Source of the DNA: Jiella soli
GTDB lineage: Bacteria; Pseudomonadota; Alphaproteobacteria; Rhizobiales; Rhizobiaceae
Length of the DNA: 64,000 nt
NCBI RefSeq assembly: GCF_020615385.1
Contig: NZ_JAJAVB010000024.1
Span: 62,001-126,000, forward strand
Reading direction: 5' to 3'
Shown here one piece after another: positions 50,699-62,423 of this stretch. Numbering within the stretch: position 1 is the stretch's first letter; every line of letters begins with the position of its first letter. Position numbers and translations under genes: made by a program. Below the pieces are notes generated by a model, which was given only the letters and a program-made list of their open reading frames with translations, did no database searches and had not been told where the DNA came from.

Positions 50699-51529
50699 TC
50701 AGCCGACGTCCTTCGTCAGCGCATCCAGCGCCTGCAGCCGCTTCAGCATCTCCGGCATCTTGTCGAGTGGCACCATGTTCGGCCCGTCGGAGGGCGCGTT
50801 GTCCGGGTCCTCGTGGGTCTCGACGAAGAGGCCTGCGACACCGACGGCGACCGCCGCACGCGCCAGCGTCTCGACGAAACGGCGCTCGCCGCCCGAGGAG
50901 CCGCCCTGCCCGCCCGGTTGCTGCACCGAATGCGTCGCGTCGAAGACCACCGGCAGGCCGGTCTCTGCCATGATCGGCAGCGCGCGGAAATCCGAGACCA
51001 GCGTGTTGTAGCCGAAGGAGACGCCGCGCTCGGTGAGGAGGACGCTGGGGTTGCCGTTCTCCGTCACCTTCGCGGCGACGTTCTTCATGTCCCAGGGCGC
51101 GAGGAACTGGCCCTTCTTGATGTTGATCACCCGGCCGGTCTTCGCGGCGGCGATCAGAAGATCGGTCTGGCGGCAGAGGAAGGCCGGGATCTGCAGGATG
51201 TCGCAGACGGCGCCGACCTCGCGGGCCTGCTCTTCCGTGTGGATGTCGGTCAGCACCGGCAGGTCGAACGTCTCGGCGATTTCCTGGAAGACCGGAAGCG
51301 CACCGGAAAGGCCGATGCCGCGCTTGCCCGAAAGACTCGTGCGGTTGGCCTTGTCGAAGCTCGCCTTGAAGACGTAGGGGATGCCGAGATCGGACGTGAT
51401 CCGCTTCATCTTCTCCGCGATCATCATCGCATGGTCGCGGCTCTCCATCTGGCACGGCCCGGCGATCAGCGCGAAGGGCGCTGCGTTGGAGAACGAGGCG
51501 GACTTGGCGGAGACGGTTGTGGCGGTCAT
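50699..51529 (-). CDS. kdsA: 3-deoxy-8-phosphooctulonate synthase (KDO-8-P synthase)
   Basis: 276-residue enzyme of lipopolysaccharide core synthesis, condensing arabinose-5-phosphate and phosphoenolpyruvate. Signatures: [60 protein letters not shown], and [21 protein letters not shown]. Start ATG at 51529 overlaps the stop of the VOC gene (ATGA), so it is translationally coupled to it. Last gene of pyrG-VOC-kdsA. Confidence 0.97.
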   Translation of the reverse strand: MTATTVSAKSASFSNAAPFALIAGPCQMESRDHAMMIAEKMKRITSDLGIPYVFKASFDKANRTSLSGKRGIGLSGALPVFQEIAETFDLPVLTDIHTEEQAREVGAVCDILQIPAFLCRQTDLLIAAAKTGRVINIKKGQFLAPWDMKNVAAKVTENGNPSVLLTERGVSFGYNTLVSDFRALPIMAETGLPVVFDATHSVQQPGGQGGSSGGERRFVETLARAAVAVGVAGLFVETHEDPDNAPSDGPNMVPLDKMPEMLKRLQALDALTKDVG

Positions 51530-52362
51530 GAGCGGTCCTCGATGAAGCGGATGCGGCCGGTGCCGTTCGGACAGGCGATCGAGACGGCGTCGTCTTCGTC
51601 GGCGCAGTCGATCTCCCGGCTCTGCCAGAACTCCCGGGCGAAAGCGAGGTCGGCGACCGCGATGGTCGCACTGGCCACCGCCAGCGTGTCGACATCGCCG
51701 GAGATGACGTCCAGCCGGCCGTTTTCGAGGGAGACCGACAGCGTGCCTCCGCCCCCGTCCCGGACCTCTGCGCCGGTGACGGCTGCGAGATAGCTGCGAT
51801 AGACCTGCGGCTCGCGCGTTGCCAGCGTAACGCCGACAATGCCGCGGGCTCCGTTCGGATGCCGGGTGAGCATCGAGCGGTCGGGCGTTACCCGATGCCG
51901 CGCCTCGACGTAGAAGAAGCTGGGCGCGCCGGCGGAAAAGACCGCTGCGAAGGCGAGGCGAAAGGCGAGGTCTGTCGCACCGCCATCCGGCAGGCGCATG
52001 GCGCGCGAAAACTCCACGAGCCCCTCTTCGCCGAACCCGGCGGTAAGGAGCTGCTCCCGGTCCGCCCACGCGTCCATGGAGCGGAATGCGAGCCCGGAAA
52101 TCGCCGGCGGTGCGTCGGCATGGCGCGCCATCGCGTCGCGCTCGACAAAGAGATGCCCGTCATCTCGCGATTGCTCATAGACGGCAGGCTCGGCGACCGC
52201 GAGCGGCTCCAGATACCGTCCGTCGGCGAAGAAGATGCAGGCATTGCCCGTTCCGAATGGGTGGACGGCGTCAGGCGCGACGAGGAAGCCGAGACGCTCG
52301 AACCAGCCGCGTGCGGCGGCGAGCGTCTCGAACGGCATCACCAGATGATCGATCGAGCGCAT
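51526..52362 (-). CDS. VOC family (glyoxalase-like) protein
   Basis: 278 residues. The N-terminal part ([40 protein letters not shown]) is a glyoxalase-like half; the pattern HPFGT-N, then a central region and a second half around residues 165-270 fit the glyoxalase-like-domain group rather than classical extradiol dioxygenases. No activity can be assigned. It sits between pyrG (27 bases) and kdsA (4-base overlap), a linkage seen in other Hyphomicrobiales, suggesting an old association. Confidence 0.8.
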   Translation of the reverse strand: MRSIDHLVMPFETLAAARGWFERLGFLVAPDAVHPFGTGNACIFFADGRYLEPLAVAEPAVYEQSRDDGHLFVERDAMARHADAPPAISGLAFRSMDAWADREQLLTAGFGEEGLVEFSRAMRLPDGGATDLAFRLAFAAVFSAGAPSFFYVEARHRVTPDRSMLTRHPNGARGIVGVTLATREPQVYRSYLAAVTGAEVRDGGGGTLSVSLENGRLDVISGDVDTLAVASATIAVADLAFAREFWQSREIDCADEDDAVSIACPNGTGRIRFIEDRS

Positions 52363-52389
52363 GGGCTCCTCCGTGCTGCCTGAGCGCTC

Positions 52390-54132
<1,743 letters not shown>

Positions 54133-55101
54133 CTATTGGCCGGCGGCCTGCGCGTCCGTGGCCCCGCTCGCGCCCGAAGACTCGACCGGCGGCACGGACA
54201 ATGACGTGTTATCCGACGGAGAAGCAGACGGGGTCGTGGTTTCCGAGCCTGCCGCGTCCGCTCCTGCATCGCTGGACGTATCCGGCTGCGAGGTCTCGGC
54301 CGGGCTCGATGTGGTCTCGGCCGGACTCGAGGAGGCCGGCGCGGTGGCCCCGCCAGACGACGAGTCGCCGGCGGGCGAGACAGGCTCGCTCGTCACCGGA
54401 GCCGAGGCTGCCGGTGTCGACGACCCGGACTGTTCGGCGGGTGCGGCCGGCTCGTCGGACGATCCCGTGGCGGTCGGAGCCTCCGAGGTCGAAGACGAAG
54501 AAGCCGCGGGGGCCGTTTCGGCCGGCTCTGCTTGCGTGCCGGCGCCTTCGGCCGGCGCGACCGGCGTGGTGCCGTCCGTCGCAGCGCCACTGGCCGGCGT
54601 CGAACTTTCGCTGCCGGTCGTCGCCGCGGCACCCGAAGCAGCGGCGGGCGCGGTCGCCGGAGCCGAGGCGGGAGCCGCATTGCCGTTGGGAACACCGAGG
54701 TCATCTGCCGGGGCAGCGGGCGCGGCGACCGGCGCCGGCTGTGCCTGTCCTGCGACCGGGGCCGGCGAGGAAGTGCTGCTGTCCGGCAGGCCGCCAAGCT
54801 GGTCGAGCAGGCTGCCGCTCCCCTCGCCCGTTCCCGACTGGTTCGGCTGGAGCCGGTCGAGGATATCCGTCGGCTGGGCCCCGTAACGCGCGAGAATGCC
54901 GAGGGAGAGCGACGTCACGAAAAAGGCCGCCGCAAGGATCGCCGTCGTACGGGTCAGCGCGTTGGCCGCGCCGCGCGCCGACATCAGACCGCCGCCACCG
55001 CCGCCGATGCCGAGCGCCCCGCCTTCGGACCGCTGCAGGAGCACCACTATGACGAGCGCAATGACGATCATCAAGTGGATGATGATGAGAATGGTTTCCA
55101 T
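54133..55101 (-). CDS. secG: protein-export membrane protein SecG with long Ser/Thr/Pro/Ala-rich tail
   Basis: 322 residues; normal SecG is about 75-150. Residues 1-75 form the SecG domain: two helices (METILIIIHLMIVIALVIVV; TAILAAAFFVTSLSLGIL) flanking a glycine-rich GGGGGGLMSARGAANALTR. Residues from about 90 onward are almost entirely S, T, P, A, G, E and Q, with no predicted structure. The tail is in frame and GC-typical. SecG assists SecYEG protein export. It lies between tpiA (upstream) and pyrG. Confidence 0.93.
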   Translation of the reverse strand: METILIIIHLMIVIALVIVVLLQRSEGGALGIGGGGGGLMSARGAANALTRTTAILAAAFFVTSLSLGILARYGAQPTDILDRLQPNQSGTGEGSGSLLDQLGGLPDSSTSSPAPVAGQAQPAPVAAPAAPADDLGVPNGNAAPASAPATAPAAASGAAATTGSESSTPASGAATDGTTPVAPAEGAGTQAEPAETAPAASSSSTSEAPTATGSSDEPAAPAEQSGSSTPAASAPVTSEPVSPAGDSSSGGATAPASSSPAETTSSPAETSQPDTSSDAGADAAGSETTTPSASPSDNTSLSVPPVESSGASGATDAQAAGQ

Positions 55102-55199
55102 CGAACTTTCGTTACGCGTCTTTGGGAATTTCCGCGCCTTCTATCGGAGCTTGCCCGGCTTTCCAACCGGATTTCTCCAAAGTCGGCGCCGCCGCCCAC

Positions 55200-55955
55200 T
55201 CAGCCGACGGGTGTTGCCCGGCATATCGCGATGAAATCGTCGGCCTTCAAGCTGGCTCCGCCGACCAGCGCGCCGTCGACATCGTCGATCGCCAACAGCT
55301 CGGCCGCGTTGCCCGGCTTGACCGAGCCGCCATAGAGAATGCGCACTGCGGCGCCCCTCTCCTCGCCGAGTCGTTCCACCAGCGTCCTGCGCAGGAAACC
55401 ATGCGCATCGGCAATGTCCTCGACCGCGGCCGTGCGCCCCGTCCCGATCGCCCAGACCGGCTCGTAGGCGAGGACGAGATTTGCGCCCGTCGCGCCATCG
55501 GGAACCGATCCGGCGACCTGTGCGCCGAGGACGTCGAGCGTCTCGCCTGCCTCGCGCTGTGCCTCGCTCTCGCCGATGCAGACAATTGCGACGAGACCGG
55601 CGCGCCAGGCCGCCTCTGCCTTGGCTCTGACCGCGGCATCGTCCTCGTCATGGTCGGCACGGCGCTCGGAATGCCCCACGATCACGTAGCGTGCACCGAC
55701 ATCGGCGAGCATTTCCGCGGACAGATCACCGGTATGGGCGCCGCTCGGCGCCGCGTGGCAGTCCTGGCCGCCGATCGCGACCTTCTGGCCGAGAATGCCG
55801 CGGCTGGCCGACAGGATGGTCGCTGGGGGACAGATCAGGAGATCGCGGCCCTCCCCGATCTCCCCGGCCGCCTCGGCGATCATCTGCAGCTCCGTCAGCT
55901 GGCGCAGGAGGCCATTCATTTTCCAGTTCCCGGCGATCAGGGGCCGTCGCTTCAT
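55200..55955 (-). CDS. tpiA: triosephosphate isomerase
   Basis: 251-residue glycolytic TIM barrel. Lys in NWKMNG, His in [10 protein letters not shown], Glu in [14 protein letters not shown], and phosphate-binding [13 protein letters not shown] and VGGASLKA are all present. ATG at 55955 starts the family N-terminus ([15 protein letters not shown]); the frame extends 9 codons upstream. It is divergent from the PpiD-like gene. Confidence 0.97.
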   Translation of the reverse strand: MKRRPLIAGNWKMNGLLRQLTELQMIAEAAGEIGEGRDLLICPPATILSASRGILGQKVAIGGQDCHAAPSGAHTGDLSAEMLADVGARYVIVGHSERRADHDEDDAAVRAKAEAAWRAGLVAIVCIGESEAQREAGETLDVLGAQVAGSVPDGATGANLVLAYEPVWAIGTGRTAAVEDIADAHGFLRRTLVERLGEERGAAVRILYGGSVKPGNAAELLAIDDVDGALVGGASLKADDFIAICRATPVG

Positions 55956-56159
55956 CCGCTGTCTCCTCCTCAGACGGGCCACCGCCTCCCGGTTCCCGTC
56001 ATCCTTGCTCGCTCATCGGGGGAGCATTGCCAGCCACCTTGCCGGAAATCAATTGTCGCTTCTGCTTGCGCCCCAAGGCCGCTGTTTCCTAATAAGGCCG
56101 GATAGGAAAGACGATCGCGGACCGCGGGCTGGGCCCGGCCGCGCCGACGGGAGATGACG

Positions 56160-58046
56160 ATGCTCGACATGCTGCGCCGAAGCGTGACCGGCTGGACCGC
56201 GAAGATCCTGATGTCCCTCCTGGTCCTCAGCTTCGTCGTCTGGGGCATTGGCGGCGCGATCAATGGCGGCTCGGTCGGCGCGGTGCTGTCGGCCGGCGAG
56301 ACCGCCGTCACGCCGCAGGACTATGCGCTCGCCTACAGCCGGGCCGAAGCGCGGATCGCCCAGCAGATCGGGCGCCGCCCCAGCGCCCAGGAAGCGCAGA
56401 TGTTCGGCCTCGACCAGAGCGTTCTCAGCCAGCTGATGGCGGGCGCCGTGCTCGACGAGCAGGCGCGCCGGATCGGCCTCGGCATGTCCGAGGACGAGCT
56501 CGCCAAGCAGATCGCCAGCGACCCGACCTTCCACGATTCCAACGGCACGTTCTCGCGCACCGCCTTCCGCAACATTCTGGCCAACGCCCGGATCAGCGAG
56601 GAGCAGTACATCACCAGCCAGGCGCAGTCGGCCCGGCGGACCCAGCTGCTCGAGGCGGTCTCGACCGGCGCCGACGCGCCGAAGACCTTCGAAACCGCTC
56701 TCGGCCTCTACAATGGCGAGCGCCGCACGATCGACTATTTCACGCTGACGGCGGCCGCGCTTCCCCCCGTCGCCGATCCGGACGAGAAGGCGCTGCAGAC
56801 CTATTTCGACGCCCATAAGGACAATTACGCCGCGCCCGAATACCGCTCGATCGCCTATGCCGATCTGAGCCCGCAGGCGATCAGCGATCCCTCCACGATC
56901 AGCGAGGACCAGATCGCGGCCGACTACGAGGCGCATAAGGACCTGTACACGACACCGGAGCGCCGGCGCGTGCAGCAGATCGTCTTTTCGGACACCGATG
57001 CGGCTCAGGCGGCGAAGGCCAAGCTCGATGCCGGCGAAAGCTTCGAACAGGTGGCCAAGGACAACGGCAAGAGCCTCGCCGATACCGAACTCGGCCTTCT
57101 GTCTAGGACCCAGATCCCGGACGACAAGCTCGCCGAGGCGGCGTTCTCGCTGGAAAAGGACGGCATCTCCGACGTCGTGCAGGGCGCCTTCGGTCCGGCT
57201 ATCCTTCACGTCACCGAGATCGAGCCGGCCGGGGTGAAGCCGCTGCCCGAGGTCTCCGACGACATCCGCAAGCAGCTCGCCCTCGCCAATGCCGCCGACG
57301 CGGTAAATACCGCCTATGACACCTTCGAGGACGCGCGGGCGGGCGGAGCGACCTTCATGGAATCCGCCAAGAATGCCGCGATCCCGGTCAAGACCGTCGC
57401 CGCCGTCGATAGCCAGGGCAACGGACCGGACGGCAAGCCGGTCGACCTGCCGGCGGGCAAGGACCTTCTCGAGCAGGCATTCCAGACCGAGCCCGGCTTC
57501 GACAACGTCCCGGTGAATCAGGGCTCGAACGGCTATGTCTTCTACGACGTCGTCAGCGTCGATCCGGCGCACGCCCGCACGCTCGACGAGGTGAAGGACA
57601 AGGTGGTCGCCGACTGGAAGGAAGAGCAGACCCGGGATGCACTCCAGAAGAAGGCCGAGGCGTTGAAGGCCGAGGTGGAGAAGGGCAAGAGCATTGCCGA
57701 TGCCGCGAGGGAAGTGGGGGGCGAGCCCAAGACAGCAGCCTCCGTCACCCGCCAGTCCGGCCTTTCCGAGCTCGGCCAGTCGGGCATCGCCGCCGCCTTT
57801 TCCGGACCTCGCGGGACGGTCGCCGCGACGCCGGCGAGCAACTCCGACAGCCGGCTGATCCTGAAGGTGGCGGAAGTGTCGCCGCCGGCCGATCCGCAGT
57901 CGAATGTCGGGACGCAGGAACGCCAGCAGATGAGCGCTATGCTCGAGAACGACTTGGTGCAGTCCTACGTGACGCTTCTCCAGAACCAGTATCCGGTCAG
58001 CGTCAATCCGGCCGCCATCGACCAGGCCAAGGCCATGGTGCGATGA
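56160..58046 (+). CDS. PpiD-type periplasmic chaperone / peptidylprolyl isomerase
   Basis: 628 residues. N-terminal membrane anchor ([20 protein letters not shown], about 17-36), SurA-like N-terminal helical domain (to about 190), PPIC parvulin domain (about 265-360: [52 protein letters not shown]), and a second, degenerate C-terminal region. It assists folding of exported proteins at the periplasmic face of the inner membrane. ATG at 56160 is preferred, six bases after GGGAG; the ATG two codons upstream has none. It overlaps trpD by ATGA. Confidence 0.92.
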   Translation: MLDMLRRSVTGWTAKILMSLLVLSFVVWGIGGAINGGSVGAVLSAGETAVTPQDYALAYSRAEARIAQQIGRRPSAQEAQMFGLDQSVLSQLMAGAVLDEQARRIGLGMSEDELAKQIASDPTFHDSNGTFSRTAFRNILANARISEEQYITSQAQSARRTQLLEAVSTGADAPKTFETALGLYNGERRTIDYFTLTAAALPPVADPDEKALQTYFDAHKDNYAAPEYRSIAYADLSPQAISDPSTISEDQIAADYEAHKDLYTTPERRRVQQIVFSDTDAAQAAKAKLDAGESFEQVAKDNGKSLADTELGLLSRTQIPDDKLAEAAFSLEKDGISDVVQGAFGPAILHVTEIEPAGVKPLPEVSDDIRKQLALANAADAVNTAYDTFEDARAGGATFMESAKNAAIPVKTVAAVDSQGNGPDGKPVDLPAGKDLLEQAFQTEPGFDNVPVNQGSNGYVFYDVVSVDPAHARTLDEVKDKVVADWKEEQTRDALQKKAEALKAEVEKGKSIADAAREVGGEPKTAASVTRQSGLSELGQSGIAAAFSGPRGTVAATPASNSDSRLILKVAEVSPPADPQSNVGTQERQQMSAMLENDLVQSYVTLLQNQYPVSVNPAAIDQAKAMVR

Positions 58047-59074
58047 GCGCGTCGCTGAAGCCTCTCCTCGCCAAGGTCGCGAATGGCGAAGGCCTGACCC
58101 GTTCCGAAGCCGAGTCGGCCTTCGCGGCGATGATGTCCGGCGAGGCAACGCCCTCGCAGATCGGCGGCTTCCTGATGGCGTTGAGGGTGCGCGGCGAGAC
58201 CGTCGACGAGATCGCTGGCGCGGTTTCGGTGATGCGGGCGAACATGCTGCGCGTGACGGCGCCGGCGGATGCGATCGACATCGTCGGCACCGGCGGCGAC
58301 CATGCCGGCACGGTGAACGTCTCCACCTGCTCGGCCTTCGTGCTTGCCGGTTGCGGCGTGACCGTCGCCAAACACGGCAACCGCGCCCTCTCCTCGAAAT
58401 CCGGGGCTGCGGACGTCCTCACGGCCCTCGGCGTCGATGTCGAGCTTTCTCCCGCGGAGATCTCCGAGGCGATCGCCGAGGCTGGCCTCGGCTTCATGTT
58501 CGCGCCAAGCCATCACGCGGCGATGCGCTTCGTCGGGCCGAGCCGGGTCGAGCTCGGCACGCGCACGATCTTCAACCTGCTCGGCCCCCTGTCCAATCCG
58601 GCCAGCGTCCGGCGGCTTCTCGTCGGCGTGTTCTCGCCCGAATGGCTGACGCCGCTGGCAGACGCGCTACGGGCGCTCGGAACCGACGCCGCCTGGATCG
58701 TCCATGGCGACGGGCTGGACGAGATGACGGTGACAGGGACGACCGAGGTCGCCGAATTGAAGGACGGAGAGATCCGCCGCTTCACCATCGAGCCTGAAGA
58801 TGTCGGGCTGAGGCGCTGGGAGCTTTCCGACGTCAAGGGCGGTGACGCCACGAAGAACGCGGTCGCCCTGCGTGCGGTGCTGGACGGGGCAGCCGGCGCC
58901 TATCGCGACATCGTGCTTCTCAATGCGGCCGGCGCCCTGGTCATGGCGGGCGCTGTGCCCGATCTTTCGGCCGGTGTCGCAAAGGCCGCCGAGGCGATCG
59001 ACACGGGGCGCGCACGCGCCGCGCTGGAGCGGCTCGCCGCCGTGACCCAGCGTATCTCCGGAGCGCGCCGATGA
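58043..59074 (+). CDS. trpD: anthranilate phosphoribosyltransferase
   Basis: 343-residue enzyme of tryptophan synthesis. [15 protein letters not shown] (PRPP loop), [40 protein letters not shown] and [14 protein letters not shown] are diagnostic. It overlaps the preceding chaperone gene and trpC by ATGA on both sides, so the whole stretch from 56160 to moeA is probably one operon. Confidence 0.98.
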   Translation: MSASLKPLLAKVANGEGLTRSEAESAFAAMMSGEATPSQIGGFLMALRVRGETVDEIAGAVSVMRANMLRVTAPADAIDIVGTGGDHAGTVNVSTCSAFVLAGCGVTVAKHGNRALSSKSGAADVLTALGVDVELSPAEISEAIAEAGLGFMFAPSHHAAMRFVGPSRVELGTRTIFNLLGPLSNPASVRRLLVGVFSPEWLTPLADALRALGTDAAWIVHGDGLDEMTVTGTTEVAELKDGEIRRFTIEPEDVGLRRWELSDVKGGDATKNAVALRAVLDGAAGAYRDIVLLNAAGALVMAGAVPDLSAGVAKAAEAIDTGRARAALERLAAVTQRISGARR

Positions 59075-59886
59075 GCGACATTCTCGAACGGATCAAGGCC
59101 TACAAGCTGGACGAGATCGCGGCGGCCAAGGCGAAGATGCCGCTGGCGCGGCTCGAGGCGGAAATGTCCCGAATTCCTGCGCCCCGCGGCTTTGCCGCCG
59201 CCATAAGGCGAACGGTGGCAGGGGGAGACCTCGCGCTGATCGCCGAGGTGAAGAAGGCGAGCCCTTCGAAGGGCCTTATCCGCGAAGACTTCGACCCGCC
59301 CGCTCTGGCCCGTGCCTACGAGGCCGGTGGCGCGACCTGCCTCAGCGTGCTCACCGATGCGCCGTCCTTCCAGGGCGAGCCGGGCTTCCTCACCGCCGCG
59401 CGCAATGCCACTTCGCTGCCCGCCCTGCGCAAGGACTTTCTCTTCGATCCCTATCAGGTCGCCGAAGCGCGTGCCTGGCAGGCGGACGCGATCCTGATCA
59501 TCATGGCGGCGGTGGACGACGCGCTCGCCGCCGAGCTCGAAGCCGCGGCGGAAACTTATGAGCTCGACGTCCTGATCGAGGTCCATGACGAGGCCGAATG
59601 CGAACGGGCCCTGCGCCTGAACTCTCCGCTGATTGGCATCAACAACCGCAACCTCCGAACCTTCGAGACCAGCCTCGAGACGTCGGAACGGCTGGCGCGC
59701 CTCGTGCCGGAGGGCCGCATCGTCGTCGGCGAGAGCGGCATCTTCACCAATGACGACTGCCGCCGCCTCGCCGGCCATGGGATCCGGACATTCCTCGTTG
59801 GAGAGAGCCTGATGCGCCAGCCGGATGTCGCCGCCGCAACGCGAACGCTCCTCGGCCGGCCGGCGGAGATCAAGGCGGCATCATGA
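59071..59886 (+). CDS. trpC: indole-3-glycerol phosphate synthase
   Basis: 271-residue TIM-barrel enzyme. [20 protein letters not shown] (catalytic Lys), [33 protein letters not shown] (here [12 protein letters not shown]), [10 protein letters not shown] and [10 protein letters not shown] are characteristic. ATGA overlap with trpD before and moaC after. Confidence 0.98.
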   Translation: MSDILERIKAYKLDEIAAAKAKMPLARLEAEMSRIPAPRGFAAAIRRTVAGGDLALIAEVKKASPSKGLIREDFDPPALARAYEAGGATCLSVLTDAPSFQGEPGFLTAARNATSLPALRKDFLFDPYQVAEARAWQADAILIIMAAVDDALAAELEAAAETYELDVLIEVHDEAECERALRLNSPLIGINNRNLRTFETSLETSERLARLVPEGRIVVGESGIFTNDDCRRLAGHGIRTFLVGESLMRQPDVAAATRTLLGRPAEIKAAS

Positions 59887-60374
59887 GCGACGAAGCGCGG
59901 CTCACCCATCTCGACGCGGCCGGATCGGCGGCGATGGTCGATGTCGGCGACAAGGCCGAGACGGTTCGGGTCGCAGAGGCCGAAGGCCTCGTCGTCATGC
60001 AGCCGGAGACACTCGAACTGATCCGCGCCGGCGAGGCGAAGAAGGGCGACGTCGTCGGCGTCGCGCGGATCGCCGGCATCATGGCCGCGAAGCGGACGCA
60101 CGAGTTGATCCCGCTCTGCCACCCGCTGATCCTGTCGAAGATCGGCGTCGACATCGCGTTCGATCCGGCCCTTCCGGGGCTCCGGGTGACAGCGACGGCG
60201 CGTCTCACCGGCCGTACCGGCGTCGAGATGGAAGCGCTGACCGCCGTCACCGTCGCCTGCCTCACCGTCTACGACATGGCCAAGGCCGTCGACCGCACGA
60301 TGGAAATCACCGGTGTCCGACTGCTCGCAAAATCCGGGGGGCGGTCAGGCGACTTCACCGCCGAAGCGCGATGA
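59883..60374 (+). CDS. moaC: cyclic pyranopterin monophosphate synthase
   Basis: 163-residue enzyme of molybdenum cofactor synthesis that converts 3',8-cyclo-GTP to c[21 protein letters not shown] with the conserved Lys/His, [29 protein letters not shown] and a final KSGGRSGDF. No moaA is in the window. It overlaps moeA by ATGA. Confidence 0.98.
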   Translation: MSDEARLTHLDAAGSAAMVDVGDKAETVRVAEAEGLVVMQPETLELIRAGEAKKGDVVGVARIAGIMAAKRTHELIPLCHPLILSKIGVDIAFDPALPGLRVTATARLTGRTGVEMEALTAVTVACLTVYDMAKAVDRTMEITGVRLLAKSGGRSGDFTAEAR

Positions 60375-61582
60375 GCCTGCTTCCGGTCGAAGAGGCGTTT
60401 CGCCGCATCATCGTCTCGGCGAACCCACTCGCCCGCCGCGAGCGCCTGCCGCTGCGCCTCGCCGCCGGCCGCATTCTTGCCGAAGATGTCCGCGCCACCC
60501 GAACCCAGCCGGGCTTCGACGCCTCGGCGATGGACGGCTACGCCGTCCGCGCGGCGGACACCGCCGCGCCGTTCCAGCCGCTTCGTGTGATCGGCGAATC
60601 CGCCGCCGGACGGGCCTTCGGCGGCTCGATAGGGCCTGGCGAGACCGTGCGGATCTTCACCGGCGCGCCCGTGCCGGAGGGAGCCGACGCGATCCTCATC
60701 CAGGAGGACGCCGAGAGGCTATCCGACGACACGGTCCGTCCGACCGAGACGGTCCGGCAAGGACAGCACATCCGCCCGGCCGGCGTCGACTTTTCCGAGG
60801 GCGCCCTGCTTGTCCCGGCCGGCTCGCGTCTCAGCCCCGGCGGCCTCGCGCTGGCGGCCAGCGGCGGTCATCCCGCCCTGCCGGTCGTTGCCCGGCCGAG
60901 GGTCGCGATCCTGTCGACCGGCGACGAGCTGGTGCTGCCGGGCGAAGCGGTCGGCCCCTCGCAGATCGTCGCGTCGAACACCTTCGGGATCGCGGCGCTC
61001 GTCGAGGCGGCGGGCGGCGAGGTGCTCGACTGCGGCATCGCGCCCGACGACGAGGTCCAGATCGGCGAACATCTCGACGCGGCAGTCGCCGACACGGCGG
61101 ACGTCTTCGTGACAATCGGCGGCGCGTCCGTCGGCGACCACGATCTCGTCGGCAAGGTCTTCGCCTCCCGCGGTGTCGCCCTCGACTTCTGGAAGGTGGC
61201 GATGCGCCCGGGCAAGCCGCTGATGGCCGGCCGCCTCGGCGAGATGCGGATCGTCGGCCTGCCCGGCAATCCCGCCTCCTCCATGGTCGCCGCGACGCTG
61301 TTCCTCGGACCGCTGGTGCGCCGCCTCGCGGGACTGCCGGACCGGCCGCTGATGCGATCGGGCGTTCTGGCCGCCGCCATGCCCGCCAACGGTCTGCGCG
61401 CCGATTTCGTGCGTTCGCGCCTTACCGTCGATGAGGACGGCCGCCACCTCGTCGAGCCGCTGCCGCGCCAGGACTCCTCGCTCCTGTCGATCTATGCAGC
61501 GGCAAACGTCCTCCTCTACCGCCCGCCCCATGCCGGGCCGGCGGACCCCGGCGCCCCCTGCCGCTTCGTCGACCTCGACTGA
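60371..61582 (+). CDS. moeA: molybdopterin molybdenumtransferase
   Basis: 403-residue enzyme that inserts molybdate into adenylylated molybdopterin. Domains: I-III with [37 protein letters not shown]-type (here [20 protein letters not shown]), and the MoCF-binding core [11 protein letters not shown] and [21 protein letters not shown] and a C-terminal beta domain. Overlaps moaC. Last gene of the trpDC-moaC-moeA operon before lexA. Confidence 0.97.
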   Translation: MSLLPVEEAFRRIIVSANPLARRERLPLRLAAGRILAEDVRATRTQPGFDASAMDGYAVRAADTAAPFQPLRVIGESAAGRAFGGSIGPGETVRIFTGAPVPEGADAILIQEDAERLSDDTVRPTETVRQGQHIRPAGVDFSEGALLVPAGSRLSPGGLALAASGGHPALPVVARPRVAILSTGDELVLPGEAVGPSQIVASNTFGIAALVEAAGGEVLDCGIAPDDEVQIGEHLDAAVADTADVFVTIGGASVGDHDLVGKVFASRGVALDFWKVAMRPGKPLMAGRLGEMRIVGLPGNPASSMVAATLFLGPLVRRLAGLPDRPLMRSGVLAAAMPANGLRADFVRSRLTVDEDGRHLVEPLPRQDSSLLSIYAAANVLLYRPPHAGPADPGAPCRFVDLD

Positions 61583-61607
61583 GCATTTCCGGCGAAAGGG
61601 ACTTGCA

Positions 61608-61647
61608 GAACACAACTAGAACAGATAGCTTTGTTCAGGTTTTGTTT
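61608..61647 (+). promoter_or_regulatory. two LexA-type boxes upstream of lexA
   Basis: A perfect GAAC-N7-GAAC (61608-61622, equal to GTTC-N7-GTTC on the other strand) and a near-perfect GTTC-N7-GTTT (61633-61647) lie 40 and 15 bases before the lexA start. GTTCN7GTTC is the known LexA operator of alphaproteobacteria. Confidence 0.85.
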
Positions 61648-61661
61648 TGAGGAGTCGCCCC

Positions 61662-62423
61662 ATGCTGACCAAGAAGCAGCACGACCTTCTGCTGTTCATC
61701 AACGAACGGCTGAGGGAAACGGGGGTGCCGCCGTCCTTCGACGAGATGAAGGATGCGCTGGACCTCAGATCGAAGTCCGGCATCCACAGGCTGATCACTG
61801 CGCTGGAAGAGCGCGGCTTCATTCGCCGTCTTCCCAACCGGGCTCGGGCGCTGGAAGTGCTGAAGCTTCCCGAATCCATGCGCGCCGGCCGGCCAGAGGC
61901 CACTTCGGCAGGTGGTGGTCGGCCAGGCTTCACCCCGAGCGTGATCGACGGTAGCCGCGGCGCGGCCGCGAAGCCTTCGCTCGCCCCTCGATCCCCCGGC
62001 GTCGGCGTCGGCGTCGGCGTCGGTCGAAGCGCGGCCGAGAGCGCGGTGTCCATCCCCGTTATGGGCCGGATCGCTGCCGGCGTTCCGATCTCCGCGATCC
62101 AGCACAACACCCATTCGATCGCCGTGCCACCGGACATGATTGCCGGCGGCGAGCACTATGCGCTCGACGTCAAGGGCGATTCTATGATCGAAGCCGGAAT
62201 CCTCGACGGCGACACCGTGGTGATCCGCCGGGGCGACACTGCCTCGCCGGGCGAGATCGTGGTCGCCCTCGTCGACGACGAGGAGGCGACCTTGAAGCGG
62301 TTTCGGCGGCGGGGCGACACGATTGCGCTGGAAGCGGCCAATCCCGCCTACGAGACGCGCATCTTCGGGGCGGACCGGGTCAAGGTGCAGGGCAAGCTGG
62401 TCGGGCTCATCCGCCGCTACTGA
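61662..62423 (+). CDS. lexA: LexA repressor
   Basis: 253-residue SOS repressor. N-terminal winged helix-turn-helix (1-70, [20 protein letters not shown]). A linker of about 60 residues (70-130) contains an in-frame GVGVGVGVG made by four GGCGTC repeats and is longer than usual. S24 protease domain: cleavage site A139-G140 in GRIAAGVPI, catalytic Ser174 in GDSMIEAG, Lys212 in TLKRF. ATG at 61662 preceded by GAGGAG; two LexA boxes upstream show autoregulation. It converges on comEC with 7-base overlap. Confidence 0.97.
   Translation: MLTKKQHDLLLFINERLRETGVPPSFDEMKDALDLRSKSGIHRLITALEERGFIRRLPNRARALEVLKLPESMRAGRPEATSAGGGRPGFTPSVIDGSRGAAAKPSLAPRSPGVGVGVGVGRSAAESAVSIPVMGRIAAGVPISAIQHNTHSIAVPPDMIAGGEHYALDVKGDSMIEAGILDGDTVVIRRGDTASPGEIVVALVDDEEATLKRFRRRGDTIALEAANPAYETRIFGADRVKVQGKLVGLIRRY
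61998..62021 (+). repeat. (GGCGTC)4 tandem repeat in the lexA linker
   Basis: Four exact hexamer copies encoding Gly-Val dipeptides. The 6-base unit keeps the reading frame when copy number changes. Confidence 0.8.
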
